From Evtepia gabavorous (GTDB lineage: Bacteria; Bacillota; Clostridia; Oscillospirales; Oscillospiraceae), in NCBI RefSeq assembly GCF_003425665.1, contig NZ_QQRQ01000008.1:1-64000 (forward strand): a stretch of 64,000 nucleotides of DNA, given 5' to 3'. Under the pieces are notes generated by a model, which worked only from the letters and a program-made list of their open reading frames with translations, searched no databases and was not told the origin of the DNA. Of this stretch, positions 41,336 to 51,090 are shown piece by piece (within the stretch, counting starts at the first letter, position 1; each line of letters begins with the position of its first letter). The translations under genes and the position numbers were made by a program.

Positions 41336-44092
41336 TCACACCAGGGGGGTCAGCACCTTGGCGCAGCGGGGGCACAGGCCCTCCCCGTTCACCGTGGGCA
41401 GTACCTTCCAGCACCGCTGGCACTTGTCCCCGGCGGCGTTTTCCACGGTGGCCTGGATCGCCTGGCCCACCGTCACCTCCACCTGGGAGACGATGAGCAG
41501 GTCGGCCAGGTCCGCCTGGTCCATCTCCGCCAGGAAGGCGTCCTCGGCAGGGACGGTGAGGACAATCTTGGCCTCCAGGCTCTTGCCGATCTTCTTCTCC
41601 GCCCGGGCGGTCTCCAGGGCGCCGTTGACCACGTCCCGGACCTGGATGATCTTCTCCCACCGGGCCATCTCCTCCTGGGGCAGGGCATATGCCGTGAAGG
41701 GCTGGTTCATGTCGTTGAAGACCACGTTCCGGCCGTCCGCCCCTTCGGGATGGGTCATGGACTGCCAAATCTCATCCCCGGTGAAGCACAGCACCGGGGC
41801 CATGATCTTGGTCATGGTGTCCAGAATGAAATACAGCGCCGTCTGGGCCGAGCGCCGGGCCAGGCCGTCCTTCTCCTCGCAGTACAGCCGGTCCTTGATG
41901 ATATCCAGGTAGAAGTTAGACAGCTCCACCACGCAGAAATCGTTCACCGCGTGGGTGACCACGTTAAAGTCAAAGTCGTCATAGCCCTGGAAGCACTTCT
42001 CAATGAGGACATTCAGGCGGGTGACAGCCCAGCGGTCCAGGGGCAGCATGTCGGCGGGGGCCACCAGATGGTTGGGGTCAAAGCCGTTCAGGTTGCCCAG
42101 GCAGTACCGGGCGGTGTTGCGGAACTTCAGGTAGTTCTGGCTCAGCTGCTTGAAAATCTTCTCCGAGCAGCGCATATCCGCGTGGTAGTCGGCGGAGGCC
42201 GCCCACAGGCGGATCAGGTCCGCGCCGTACTTGTTCATAATATCATAGGGGTCCACCCCGTTGCCCAGGGACTTGTGCATGGCCTTGCCTTCCCCGTCCA
42301 CGGTCCAGCCGTGGGTGATGCAGGTCTTGAAGGGGGCCTGGGCCACCCCGGTGGAGCCCACGGCGGTGAGCAAAGCGGCCTGGAACCAGCCCCGGTACTG
42401 GTCCAGCCCCTCCATGTACACGTCGGCGGGCCAGAACCCCTGGTCCTTCTTCATGGAGGCCAGGTGGGTGGAGCCGGAGTCGAACCACCCGTCCAGGGTG
42501 TCCTCCTCCTTGGTAAAGCCCGACGCCTTGCCGCAGTGGGGGCAGGTGAAGCCGGCGGGGAGGATCTCCGCGGCGTCCTTGGCAAACCAGGCGTTGGAGC
42601 CCTCGGCGGCAAAGAGGTCGGAGATGATCCCGATGGTCTCGTCTGTGGCAATGGGCTTGCCGCAGTCGTTGCAGTAAAAGACCGGGATGGGCAGGCCCCA
42701 CCGGCGCTGCCGGGAGATGCACCAGTCGGCACGCTCCCGCACCATGGCCTTCATCCGGTCCAGGCCCCAGGCGGGGACCCAGCGGACCTGGTCACAGGCG
42801 GCGCAGGCCTCGTCCTTAAAGGTCTCCACCGAGCAGAACCACTGGGGGGTGGCCCGGAAGATGATGGGATTCTTGCACCGCCAGCAGTGGGGGTAGGAGT
42901 GGACAATGTCCTCGGCGGCAAACAGCGCCCCGGAGGCCTTCATATCCGCCAGGATGATGGGGTTGGACTCCTCGGTCTTCAGCCCCGCGTACTTGCCGGC
43001 GTAATCGGTGTGGCGGCCCTGGTCGTCCACAGGCACCACCATGTCCATCCCGTACCGCTTGCAGGTCTGGTAGTCGTCGGCGCCGAAGCCGGGAGCGGTG
43101 TGGACGCAGCCGGTACCGGAGTCCATGGTGACATAGTCCGCCAGCACCAGACGGGAGGTCTTGGGCAGGAAGGGGTGGTCGGCCAGCATATTCTCAAAGA
43201 AGGACCCGGGATGGGTGGCCAGAACGGTGTAGCCCTCCACGCCGCCGACCTCCATCACCTTTTTCACCAGGGCCTCGGCCAGGATGTAGATCTCCCCGTT
43301 GGGGTTCCGCACCAGGGCATAGCTCTCCTCCGGGTGCAGGGCGATGGCCAGGTTGCCGGGGAGGGTCCAGATGGTGGTGGTCCAGATCACAAAGGAGACC
43401 TTGCTCTTGTCATACCCGTCCAGCTTCCCCAGGTCGTCGTGGAGGGGGAACTTCACATACACCGTGGTGCAGGGGTCGTCCTGGTACTCGATCTCGGCCT
43501 CCGCCAGAGCGGTCTCGTCGTGGGGGCACCAGTAGACGGGCTTGAGGCCCTTGTAGATATACCCCCGCTTGTACATCTCCCCAAAGACCTTCACCTCTTC
43601 CGCCTCAAAGGAGGGGTTCATGGTCAGGTAGGGGTGTTCCCAGTCTCCAATGGCGCCCAGGCGCTGGAAGCCCTCGCTCTGGACCTCCACATAGTGCTGG
43701 GCAAATTCGTGGCAGGCCGAGCGGAACTCCGTGACGGGCATCTTTTTGCGGTTGAGCTTGTTCTGCTTGATGATGGCGGACTCAATGGGCATGCCGTGGT
43801 TGTCCCAGCCGGGAATATAGGGGGTGTAGTAGCCCCGCATGGCGTGGGAGCGGATGATGATGTCCTTGATGGACTTGTTCAGGGCGTGGCCCATGTGGAG
43901 GTTGCCGTTGGAGAAGGGGGGGCCGTCGTGGAGGGAGAACCGGGGCTTGCCGGCGTTCTTCTTCAGCAGCTCCCCATAGACGTCCAGCTTCTTCCAGTTG
44001 CGAAGCATCTCGGGCTCCCGCTTGGGCAGACCCGCCCGCATGGGAAAGTCGGTTTTGGGCAGATGGATGGTTGCATTGTAATCCTGAGACAT
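41336..44092 (-). CDS. ileS: Isoleucine--tRNA ligase
   Basis: A 918-residue class I synthetase. The HIGH box appears as HMGH in PFSNGNLHMGHALNK. The KMSKS box is the variant KAMHKSLGN, common in Clostridia. An editing CP1 domain lies in between, and the C-terminal zinc motif CQRC ... CPRC is complete. No T-box (no GGNACC antiterminator box with stem I) is seen in the leader between the divIVA terminator and the ATG. Confidence 0.97.
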   Translation of the reverse strand: MSQDYNATIHLPKTDFPMRAGLPKREPEMLRNWKKLDVYGELLKKNAGKPRFSLHDGPPFSNGNLHMGHALNKSIKDIIIRSHAMRGYYTPYIPGWDNHGMPIESAIIKQNKLNRKKMPVTEFRSACHEFAQHYVEVQSEGFQRLGAIGDWEHPYLTMNPSFEAEEVKVFGEMYKRGYIYKGLKPVYWCPHDETALAEAEIEYQDDPCTTVYVKFPLHDDLGKLDGYDKSKVSFVIWTTTIWTLPGNLAIALHPEESYALVRNPNGEIYILAEALVKKVMEVGGVEGYTVLATHPGSFFENMLADHPFLPKTSRLVLADYVTMDSGTGCVHTAPGFGADDYQTCKRYGMDMVVPVDDQGRHTDYAGKYAGLKTEESNPIILADMKASGALFAAEDIVHSYPHCWRCKNPIIFRATPQWFCSVETFKDEACAACDQVRWVPAWGLDRMKAMVRERADWCISRQRRWGLPIPVFYCNDCGKPIATDETIGIISDLFAAEGSNAWFAKDAAEILPAGFTCPHCGKASGFTKEEDTLDGWFDSGSTHLASMKKDQGFWPADVYMEGLDQYRGWFQAALLTAVGSTGVAQAPFKTCITHGWTVDGEGKAMHKSLGNGVDPYDIMNKYGADLIRLWAASADYHADMRCSEKIFKQLSQNYLKFRNTARYCLGNLNGFDPNHLVAPADMLPLDRWAVTRLNVLIEKCFQGYDDFDFNVVTHAVNDFCVVELSNFYLDIIKDRLYCEEKDGLARRSAQTALYFILDTMTKIMAPVLCFTGDEIWQSMTHPEGADGRNVVFNDMNQPFTAYALPQEEMARWEKIIQVRDVVNGALETARAEKKIGKSLEAKIVLTVPAEDAFLAEMDQADLADLLIVSQVEVTVGQAIQATVENAAGDKCQRCWKVLPTVNGEGLCPRCAKVLTPLV

Positions 44093-44160
44093 GGTTGACT
44101 GTTCACTCCTTCAATCGTGACCCATCGTCCGCCGGGGACGTGGGGGCTCTTTTTTCTCTG

Positions 44161-44204
44161 AGAAAGAAAACGGAACCTGCCCGGAGATCCGGCCAGGTTC
44201 CGTT
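44161..44204 (-). terminator. Terminator after divIVA
   Basis: AACGGAACCTG (44169-44179) pairs with CAGGTTCCGTT (44194-44204); on minus the tail reads TTCTTTCT. It separates the long miaB-divIVA block from ileS-lspA-rluD. Confidence 0.8.
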
Positions 44205-44310
44205 TGTGGATGGTGTCATCTGATTTTCCAGGCGGCTGCCTCCGCCAGGCCGGGGCCCGGAAACGCCGTCGCCGCGCCTGGCAATCCTGTCCTGGGGGCT
44301 CTCCCCGGGA

Positions 44311-45042
44311 TCACTCGATCTCGTAATCCTTCCCGAACTGAATCTGGTCAAAGACCCGGGTGTCCCCCATGTCCCCGCTGGGGGCGGCGGACTCGGCGGG
44401 CCCTTCAAAAATCTTGGCCATGGAGGCCTCGATATCCTGGGCCACCTCTTCCTGCTGTTCCGGGGGGACGGTCACCACGGGCTCCTCCGCGGGCTGGGCC
44501 GCAGGGGCGGGGGCGGCCTGGGGCTGGGCGGTTTCCGCCGTCAGGCTGGACAGGCTGCCGATGTACTGAATCTGCTTGGTATACAGTTCCTTGAGCTGGG
44601 CCACATAGGCGGTGGTGGCGGCGCGGGCGGCCTCCAGCCGGGCCTGCTCGTCGGCCAGGTCCTTCTGGATGCCCTCCAGGCGCGTGCGGACTGCCTGCTC
44701 CTCTTGCTCCATCTGGGCGCGGACCTCCTGGCTGCGGGCTTCCACCGCAGACACAGCCTGGTCAATGGCGGCCTGCTTTTTGGCCTCCCCCTCTTTCACC
44801 ATGGCATCGGCCATTTTCTGGGCGGAGTGGAGGGTCATCCGCATCGCGTCCTCTGTGGCACGGTATTCCTCAACCTTGTCCACCAAGACCTTCATCTTGT
44901 TCTTCAGGGAGATATTCTCCTGGTACAAGGTGCGGTAATCCTCGATCAGGCTGTCCAAAAAGTTGTCCACCTGGAGCATATTGTAGCCGCCAAACGAAGC
45001 TTTCGGAAAGACATGGGATTCCGCTTCCTGGGGTGTTAACAT
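44311..45042 (-). CDS. divIVA: DivIVA-domain cell division protein
   Basis: A 243-residue protein. The N-terminal membrane-binding DivIVA segment (about 1-35: FPKASFGGYNMLQVDNFLDS) is followed by a long coiled coil (about 36-165) and an Ala/Pro-rich acidic tail. DivIVA marks negatively curved membrane at poles and septa. Downstream of sepF and yggS, the usual cell division arrangement. It is the last gene before a terminator. Confidence 0.94.
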   Translation of the reverse strand: MLTPQEAESHVFPKASFGGYNMLQVDNFLDSLIEDYRTLYQENISLKNKMKVLVDKVEEYRATEDAMRMTLHSAQKMADAMVKEGEAKKQAAIDQAVSAVEARSQEVRAQMEQEEQAVRTRLEGIQKDLADEQARLEAARAATTAYVAQLKELYTKQIQYIGSLSSLTAETAQPQAAPAPAAQPAEEPVVTVPPEQQEEVAQDIEASMAKIFEGPAESAAPSGDMGDTRVFDQIQFGKDYEIE

Positions 45043-45088
45043 GATCGGTCACTCCTATCCCTTTTTAATCTACTGGCCGCGGCGGCGC

Positions 45089-45586
45089 TCAGAAGTACAG
45101 ACCGTTGTTCTCCAGTTCGTCAATGAGGTCGCCCATGATATCTACATTATAGGGCGTGACGATATAGGTCTGAAGGGCCACCTTTTTGATCTTCCCCTCC
45201 TGGGCGTAGGCCACGCCGGACAGGAAGTCCAGCAGACGGCGGGCCACATCCTTCTGGGTCTTCTCCAGGTTGAGCACCACCGTGCGCTTGTCCCGCAGGT
45301 GGTCGGCGATCTCGGAGGCGTTCTCATAGCGTTCCGGCTTCACCAGGACCACCTGCAGCTGGGTGGTGGCGTGGATGTTCACCACCTTGCCGCCGGAATT
45401 GCGGCGGGGCGGCTCCTGGTATTCCCGTTCACGGCGGCGGGACGGCTCTTCCCGGGGAGGCGGGGTGGGTTCCACGTCCTCCGGCTCCTCCTCGTCCTCG
45501 TATACGTCTTCGTCCTCGTCGTAATCGTCCTCCATCTCATCCTCATACGGATGGGTCAGACGCTTGAGTTCATCTAAGAATCCCAT
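45089..45586 (-). CDS. sepF: Cell division protein SepF
   Basis: A 165-residue protein. The N-terminal membrane-targeting helix (MGFLDELKRL), an acidic linker (DEDEDVYEDEEEPED), and the SepF domain (about 65-155: VVLVKPERYENASEIADHLRDKRTVVLNLE) are present. It anchors and bundles FtsZ. The linker is longer and more acidic than in Bacillus. It lies between yggS and divIVA as in many Firmicutes. Confidence 0.96.
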   Translation of the reverse strand: MGFLDELKRLTHPYEDEMEDDYDEDEDVYEDEEEPEDVEPTPPPREEPSRRREREYQEPPRRNSGGKVVNIHATTQLQVVLVKPERYENASEIADHLRDKRTVVLNLEKTQKDVARRLLDFLSGVAYAQEGKIKKVALQTYIVTPYNVDIMGDLIDELENNGLYF

Positions 45587-45636
45587 GGTTACTGTAACCC
45601 CCTAAATTTTGTGAAAAATGGTATGGCGAAGTCGCC

Positions 45637-46368
45637 TCATCCCTGGGGATGCCAAGGCGGACGGGCGCCGAACAGAGCCGTTCCCACCCGCACCATGGTG
45701 GACCCACCTGCGATGGCCAGTGGGTAATCTCCGCTCATGCCCATGGAAAGGCAGTCAATATTAGAGACATTATCCCCTAATTTCTCCTTCATGTCAACAA
45801 AAAGCTGATAAGTTTCTTGGAAAAACCCCCGATTTTCTTCCTCGGTGGCGGTGGCGGGGGGGATGCACATGAGCCCCCGCAGGCGCAGGTGGGGGCACTG
45901 GGCCGCATGGCGGGCCAAGGTCAGGATCTCCTCCCGTTTGGCCCCTCCTTTGCTCTCCTCCTGGCCAATGTTCACCTCCAGCAGAATGTCCTGGACCACC
46001 CCCACCTTGGCCGCCTGCTTCTCCACGGCGTCCATAAGGCGCTGGGAGTCGATGGACTCAATCATATCCACCTTGCCCACCACAAACTTCACCTTGTTGG
46101 TCTGCAGGTGCCCGATGAAATGGACCCGGGCCCCTGCGTAGGCGTCGTCCTCCAGGTGGGCCACCAGCTCCTGCACCCGGTTCTCTCCACAGACGGTGAT
46201 GCCCGCCTGAATGGCGTTGCGGATGGTTTGGGAGGTCTGGACCTTGGTGGCTGCCACCAGGGTGATCTCCTCCGGGTCCCGGCCCGCCTGGAGGGCGGCC
46301 TGACGCATGTTCTCCCGGACCGCTGCCACGTTGGCGGCAATGGTCTCATAGCTCTTGGTCTCTGTCAT
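45637..46368 (-). CDS. YggS-family PLP homeostasis protein
   Basis: A 243-residue fold-type III PLP protein. The PLP lysine is in LVAATKVQT, with GENRVQE, HFIGHLQTNK, and SMGMSGDY near the phosphate. It buffers intracellular PLP. It starts 3 bases after the HlyD-like gene ends. Location by sepF is the standard division-cluster context. Confidence 0.95.
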   Translation of the reverse strand: MTETKSYETIAANVAAVRENMRQAALQAGRDPEEITLVAATKVQTSQTIRNAIQAGITVCGENRVQELVAHLEDDAYAGARVHFIGHLQTNKVKFVVGKVDMIESIDSQRLMDAVEKQAAKVGVVQDILLEVNIGQEESKGGAKREEILTLARHAAQCPHLRLRGLMCIPPATATEEENRGFFQETYQLFVDMKEKLGDNVSNIDCLSMGMSGDYPLAIAGGSTMVRVGTALFGARPPWHPQG

Positions 46369-46371
46369 GGT

Positions 46372-47598
46372 TCAACGTACCACCTTTCCATCGTATAGTT
46401 CCTCGGAGGCCAGGACGATCTCATCCCCTGCCCGGAGGATTCTGGTGTCTTCCTCGTCTGTGGGGTCGGCCTTCACCAGATAGCTGTTCTCGTCCTCGGC
46501 CAGGATTTTCACCGGCCGGAACCGCGCCTTCTGGGAGACCACCACATAGACCCCCCGCTCTCCGTCCTTGCTCACCCGCAGAGCCTCCTTGGGCACCCGG
46601 ATGCCTTCACTGCTGTAAAAGATCACCCGGCCGCTCTCCTGACGGAGGTCCTCCGCCTTGTCGTCGTCCTGGGAGGAGCGCAGGACGATGACCACCTGGT
46701 CCTCCTGCACCTCTCCCACCTGGAAGACCTCCATGGGGAAGGTCTCAGAGAGAGAATTGAAAAACACATCCACACTATCGCCCACGGCAAAGCGGGTTAC
46801 ACAGTCCCCTGGGACGGTGACCGCGTAATACCAAATGGAATCGGTCACCAGCTTGCCCAGGACATTGGCGTCTGTGGAAGGGGTCAGCTGGGAAAAGGCG
46901 GCCAGGTCCTTGGGGCTCAGCCCGTCCAGCTTGTCCGGGGTGAGCAGGGTCTCATAACCGTCCACATAGGAGGAGAACAGGCCGGACTCCTGGGCCTTGA
47001 TGGAGGTGGCGCCGGACTGGTAGCTCTGCAAGTCATCGTACCGCGCCTGAAGGTCCGCAGCGGCCTGGGTCATGGCGGCAGTGGCCTCGGAGGACAGGAG
47101 GTATTCCCGCCGGAGAACCAGCTTGCGGTAGGTCTCCGTCTGTTCCGACAGGCTGCTGTAATTGCCCGAAGAGGCGGCGGTACGGAGGCTGGTCATGGCG
47201 GAGAGCATCTGATCCTCCAGGGCGGTGCCCGAAGGGGACTCGCTGTATGTGGCATACTGAAGGGCGCTCAGGTCATTTTTCACCTGGAGCAGCTCCTCCT
47301 GGTTCTCCACATAGGTCTCGTCCTGGTAGACCACGGCAATCTCCTTGCCCTTGGCCACCTTCTCTCCCTGGCCCCGCTTGAGCTGGACCACACCCTCCGC
47401 GCCGGCCACAGGCTGCTCCGACCGGACCACCCAGCCGGCGGCGTCCACACTGGTTTCCATGGTGTCCGTATAGGCCACGGTGAATTGATACGGGTCACGA
47501 ATGCCCACCCAGGCCGAGCAGATCAGGTAGACCACAATGGCCACAATGACAATGGGCATGGCGATTTTGGAAAAGATGGTTCCCTGCTGTTGGTTCAT
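46372..47598 (-). CDS. HlyD-family membrane fusion protein
   Basis: A 408-residue protein. One N-terminal membrane helix (about 13-30), a lipoyl-like hairpin half (VAGAEGVVQLKRGQGEKVAKGKEIAVVY), a coiled coil (about 100-200), and a beta-barrel C-terminal part. It is like HlyD-type adaptors, but no transporter partner is encoded nearby. In related Clostridia a gene of this type is found between hfq/miaA and sepF. A role at the division site is possible but unproven. Confidence 0.85.
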   Translation of the reverse strand: MNQQQGTIFSKIAMPIVIVAIVVYLICSAWVGIRDPYQFTVAYTDTMETSVDAAGWVVRSEQPVAGAEGVVQLKRGQGEKVAKGKEIAVVYQDETYVENQEELLQVKNDLSALQYATYSESPSGTALEDQMLSAMTSLRTAASSGNYSSLSEQTETYRKLVLRREYLLSSEATAAMTQAAADLQARYDDLQSYQSGATSIKAQESGLFSSYVDGYETLLTPDKLDGLSPKDLAAFSQLTPSTDANVLGKLVTDSIWYYAVTVPGDCVTRFAVGDSVDVFFNSLSETFPMEVFQVGEVQEDQVVIVLRSSQDDDKAEDLRQESGRVIFYSSEGIRVPKEALRVSKDGERGVYVVVSQKARFRPVKILAEDENSYLVKADPTDEEDTRILRAGDEIVLASEELYDGKVVR

Positions 47599-47672
47599 AA
47601 GGTCAGCCTTTCTCTATCTCCCCGCGCCCTCCCGCCTCGTCCGGCGGCGCCGGGACACGGGGCAAGGCGCGG

Positions 47673-47930
47673 TCAATCCGGGTCTTCCTCCTCCCAGGAC
47701 AGCGGCCGCTCGGGGACCACAGTGGAGATGGCATGCTTGTACACCATCTGCTGCTTTCCGTCGCTGTAAATGACCACCACAAAGGAGTCAAAGCCCCGGA
47801 TCTCCCCCCGGATTTGGAAGCCATTGACCAAAAAGACCGTGGCTCCCATCCGGCTGCGGCGCAGCTTGGACAAGAGGTAATCCTGTAAGTTGCGCTTTCT
47901 CTGTTGTACTGCTGTTTGTGTCTGTTGCAT
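47673..47930 (-). CDS. hfq: RNA chaperone Hfq
   Basis: An 85-residue Sm-like protein. The Sm1 segment ([20 protein letters not shown]) and the Sm2 segment with YKHAIS are present; the C-terminal tail is short and acidic. Hfq hexamers bind U-rich RNA ends and help sRNA pairing. It lies 30 bases after miaA, the conserved miaA-hfq order. A GGAG site lies upstream. Confidence 0.96.
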   Translation of the reverse strand: MQQTQTAVQQRKRNLQDYLLSKLRRSRMGATVFLVNGFQIRGEIRGFDSFVVVIYSDGKQQMVYKHAISTVVPERPLSWEEEDPD

Positions 47931-47960
47931 GGTGACGCACTCCTTTTATCTTTGGTGCGT

Positions 47961-48905
47961 CTATGGTAATCCTTTTTCCCGAAGATAATCTGTCGAAATC
48001 TGCACGACACTGGAAAAATCTTGCATTTTATCCAGCAAGATCCATTCTGTGTCCTCCTTGCGCCGGAACCAGGTCAGCTGCCGTTTGGCATACTGCCGGG
48101 AGCGGCGCTTGATCTCCTCCACCGCCGGGGCCAGGTCCCCGCCGGCGTCCAGGGCCCGGACCAGTTCCTTATAGCCGATGGCCTGCATGGCCGTGCTTGT
48201 CCGGGGAATCCCCGCGGCCAATAGGGCGCGGACTTCCTCCGCCAGCCCCCGGGCCATCATCTGGTCCACCCGCTGGTCGATGCGCTGGTAGAGGTCCTGG
48301 CGGTCCCGGTAGGTCAGGGCGATGGTCACCCCCTGATACCGGGGCGGCTGGGTCTGGGTCTGGCGGTTGTGCTGGGAGATGGTCTGGCCCGTGTCATACC
48401 AGACCTCCAGGGCCCGGATGATCCGCTTGGCATCGTGGGGGTGGAGCCGGGCCGCCGTCTCCGGGTCCACCTGGCGCAGCTGCTCCCACAGGGCATCCAA
48501 GCCGCCTTGGGCCGCCTGGGCCTGGAGCCGGGTCCGAACCCCGGTCTCCGGGCGGAAGTCGGAAAAGGACCGCCCCTGACACAGGGCGTCCAGGTACAGG
48601 CCGGTGCCGCCCACCACAATGGGCTGTCTGCCCCGGCGGAAAATGTCCTCCACACAGGCGGTGGCCTCCTGCACATACCGGGCCACGCTGTAATTCTCCC
48701 GGGGGTCGGCCACCCCCATCATGTGGTGGGGAACCCCCGCCATCTCCTCCTGGGTGGGACGGGCGGTGCCGATGACCAGGTCCCGGTAGACCTGCATGGA
48801 GTCGGCGGAGACCACCTCTCCCCCCAGAGCCTTGGCCAGGGCCACCCCCAGGCGGGTTTTTCCCGTGGCGGTGGGGCCGCAGATGAGAATTAGTTGGGAG
48901 GGCAT
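47961..48905 (-). CDS. miaA: tRNA dimethylallyltransferase
   Basis: A 314-residue prenyltransferase adding dimethylallyl to A37 of tRNAs reading U-start codons. The P-loop GPTATGKT, the DSMQVYR box, and GGTGLY are present. I chose ATG at 48905 because AAGGTGG lies 7 bases upstream; a GTG two codons earlier is less likely. MiaB, which acts on this product, is encoded at the head of the same run. Confidence 0.97.
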   Translation of the reverse strand: MPSQLILICGPTATGKTRLGVALAKALGGEVVSADSMQVYRDLVIGTARPTQEEMAGVPHHMMGVADPRENYSVARYVQEATACVEDIFRRGRQPIVVGGTGLYLDALCQGRSFSDFRPETGVRTRLQAQAAQGGLDALWEQLRQVDPETAARLHPHDAKRIIRALEVWYDTGQTISQHNRQTQTQPPRYQGVTIALTYRDRQDLYQRIDQRVDQMMARGLAEEVRALLAAGIPRTSTAMQAIGYKELVRALDAGGDLAPAVEEIKRRSRQYAKRQLTWFRRKEDTEWILLDKMQDFSSVVQISTDYLREKGLP

Positions 48906-48991
48906 GATCACACCACCTTGCAGAAATGAACTGGGGCGGAAGGCGTCGCCTTCCGTTCGGGGTCTATTTTAACACGTTTTCCCCGCCCTGT

Positions 48992-50971
48992 CTATGAACT
49001 CCGTTTAAACTGTCGCTCCAGCTGGCTCCGGGTCATGGTGATGGCCACCGGGCGGCCGTGGGGACAATACTTGACCCGGCCGGCCATCACCTCCCGGACC
49101 ACCACCAGCAGTTCCTCCCGGGTGTTCCGCTGGCCCCCCTTTACCGCGGCCTTGCAGGCCATGGTGTGGAGCACCGCGTCCCGGGCCGCCTGGGGGTCCG
49201 CCCCGCCGCCGGTGAGCAGCTGGCCGGCGATCTCGCTCAGGGCGGGCTCCACCTGGCCGGGCTCTAAGTAGTCAGGGATCTCCCGCACCACCAGGGCGCC
49301 GCCGCCGAACGCCTCGCAGGCAAACCCAAACTGCGCCAGCAGGGGCAGGTGGTTCAGCAGGACCTCTCCCTCCTCCGGGGCGGGGGTAAAGACCACCGGC
49401 GCCAGCAGGGCCTGGGCCATGGGCTGGTACCCCGCCGCCTTCATCCGGTCAAACTGCATCCGCTCATGGGCGGCGTGCTTGTCGATGAGGTGGACCGCAT
49501 CCCCCTGCTCCACGATCAGGTAGGTCTGCAAAATCTCTCCCGCCAGCCGCCAGGGGGCCTCCTCTTCCAGGGAGGGGGGCGGAACCGGAGCGCCTTCGGC
49601 CCCGCCCAGAGGGGCCGGGGGAACCTTCAGCTTTAGCTGGGGGGCGGGGGCCTGCTGGGGGACGGAGGGTGTACGGTGGGGTGTATCAGGCCGGGGCACC
49701 GCCGCCGGCCGGGGTTTTTCAACATTTTCCACCGGTTTATCCACATTTCCGCAAAAATCGGTGGATTTCCCGGCGGATTTTGGGGAAAAACCGGGGACAG
49801 ATTCCCCCTGCAAGGGGGACGCGGGGGTGTACGCCCGTTCCAACGGCCGCAGCAGAGCCCCGGCGGCGTCCCGAAGGACCGGCTTGCCCTGCGCCGGCTG
49901 GAGGGGCGGACGCTGTTCTCCGCCGGAACCGGCCTGCGGAGACGGCTGGGGTGGGGCAAAGGTCACCGTGGGGTGGCGCGTCTCCCCCTGGAGGGCGGAG
50001 AGCACCCCATAGTAGACCCCGTCAAAGACCTGGCGCTCGTGGAGGAACTTCACCTCAGTCTTGGCCGGGTGGACGTTCACATCCACCTGGCTGGCCTTCA
50101 CCTGGAGCTGGAGCACGCAGCCGGGAAACTTGCCCACCATTTTCTGGTTCTCATAGGCCCGCTCCAGGGCGGCCATGAGAAGCTTGGACTTCACCGGCCG
50201 GCCATTGACGAAAAAATGCTGGTAGGTCCGGCTGCCCCGGCAGCAGGCGGGCAGGGAGACAAAGCCGGTGACGGTCACATCCTCTCCCTCTCCCCGCACC
50301 GGGGTGAAGCCCAGGGCCATGTCCCGGCCCAGCACCGCATACAGGGCGGACGAGAGTTTGCCGTCTCCCGGGGTCATCAGCTCCCGCTTGCCGTCCCGGA
50401 TAAACTGGAAGGACACCCCAGGGTGGGACAGGGCCAGCTTCTGCACCAGGGCGAACACCGCCGCCCCCTCCGCAGCGTCCCGCTTCATAAATTTCAGCCG
50501 GGCGGGGGTGTTGTAAAACAGGTCCCGCACCACCAGGGTGGTGCCCAGCGGGCAGCCGGCAGGCTCCTGGGAGAGCACCTGGCCCCCCTCCAGGGTGAGG
50601 GAGGTCCCCAGGTCGCACTGGGCCGTGCGGGTGAAGAGTTCCACCCGGGACACCGCAGCAATGGCCGCCAGTGCCTCTCCCCGAAACCCCAAGGTGCCGA
50701 TGGCCGCCAGGTCCTGGGCGGTGCGCAGCTTGCTGGTGGCGTGGCGGAGAAAGGCGGTCTGGCACTGGTCGGTGGGAATGCCGCCGCCGTCGTCGGTCAC
50801 CCGGATCATGGCCATGCCCCCCCGCTGAATCTCCACTGTCAGGGTATGGGCGCCGGCGTCCACGGCGTTTTCCACCAGTTCCTTCACCACCGAAGCCGGC
50901 CGCTCCACCACCTCGCCGGCCGCAATGAGGTCGGCCACGTGGGGGTCCAGCACTTGAATTTGGTTGGGCAT
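48992..50971 (-). CDS. mutL: DNA mismatch repair protein MutL
   Basis: A 659-residue protein. The GHKL ATPase domain has ELVENAVDAGA, DDGGGIP and GFRGEAL. The linker (about 340-460) is Pro-rich. The C-terminal dimerization domain keeps the endonuclease signature (DKHAAHERMQFD, ACKAAVKGG, CPHGRP), so it should nick DNA itself, as in organisms lacking MutH. It directly follows mutS in the run. Confidence 0.97.
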   Translation of the reverse strand: MPNQIQVLDPHVADLIAAGEVVERPASVVKELVENAVDAGAHTLTVEIQRGGMAMIRVTDDGGGIPTDQCQTAFLRHATSKLRTAQDLAAIGTLGFRGEALAAIAAVSRVELFTRTAQCDLGTSLTLEGGQVLSQEPAGCPLGTTLVVRDLFYNTPARLKFMKRDAAEGAAVFALVQKLALSHPGVSFQFIRDGKRELMTPGDGKLSSALYAVLGRDMALGFTPVRGEGEDVTVTGFVSLPACCRGSRTYQHFFVNGRPVKSKLLMAALERAYENQKMVGKFPGCVLQLQVKASQVDVNVHPAKTEVKFLHERQVFDGVYYGVLSALQGETRHPTVTFAPPQPSPQAGSGGEQRPPLQPAQGKPVLRDAAGALLRPLERAYTPASPLQGESVPGFSPKSAGKSTDFCGNVDKPVENVEKPRPAAVPRPDTPHRTPSVPQQAPAPQLKLKVPPAPLGGAEGAPVPPPSLEEEAPWRLAGEILQTYLIVEQGDAVHLIDKHAAHERMQFDRMKAAGYQPMAQALLAPVVFTPAPEEGEVLLNHLPLLAQFGFACEAFGGGALVVREIPDYLEPGQVEPALSEIAGQLLTGGGADPQAARDAVLHTMACKAAVKGGQRNTREELLVVVREVMAGRVKYCPHGRPVAITMTRSQLERQFKRSS

Positions 50972-51090
50972 GAAAACACCACCTTATCAAAAAAGAAATC
51001 GTTTCCCCAGGGAAACCCAGGGGAAACTGGACTGTGTCGTGATCATCTTGGGGAAACGCTCCCCGCCCCGCCTTGCCGGCGGGGCCGCGT

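Noticed and set aside
44093-44310. T-box riboswitch upstream of ileS
   Set aside because: The strong hairpin is a simple terminator following divIVA; no stem I or conserved T-box sequence is seen.
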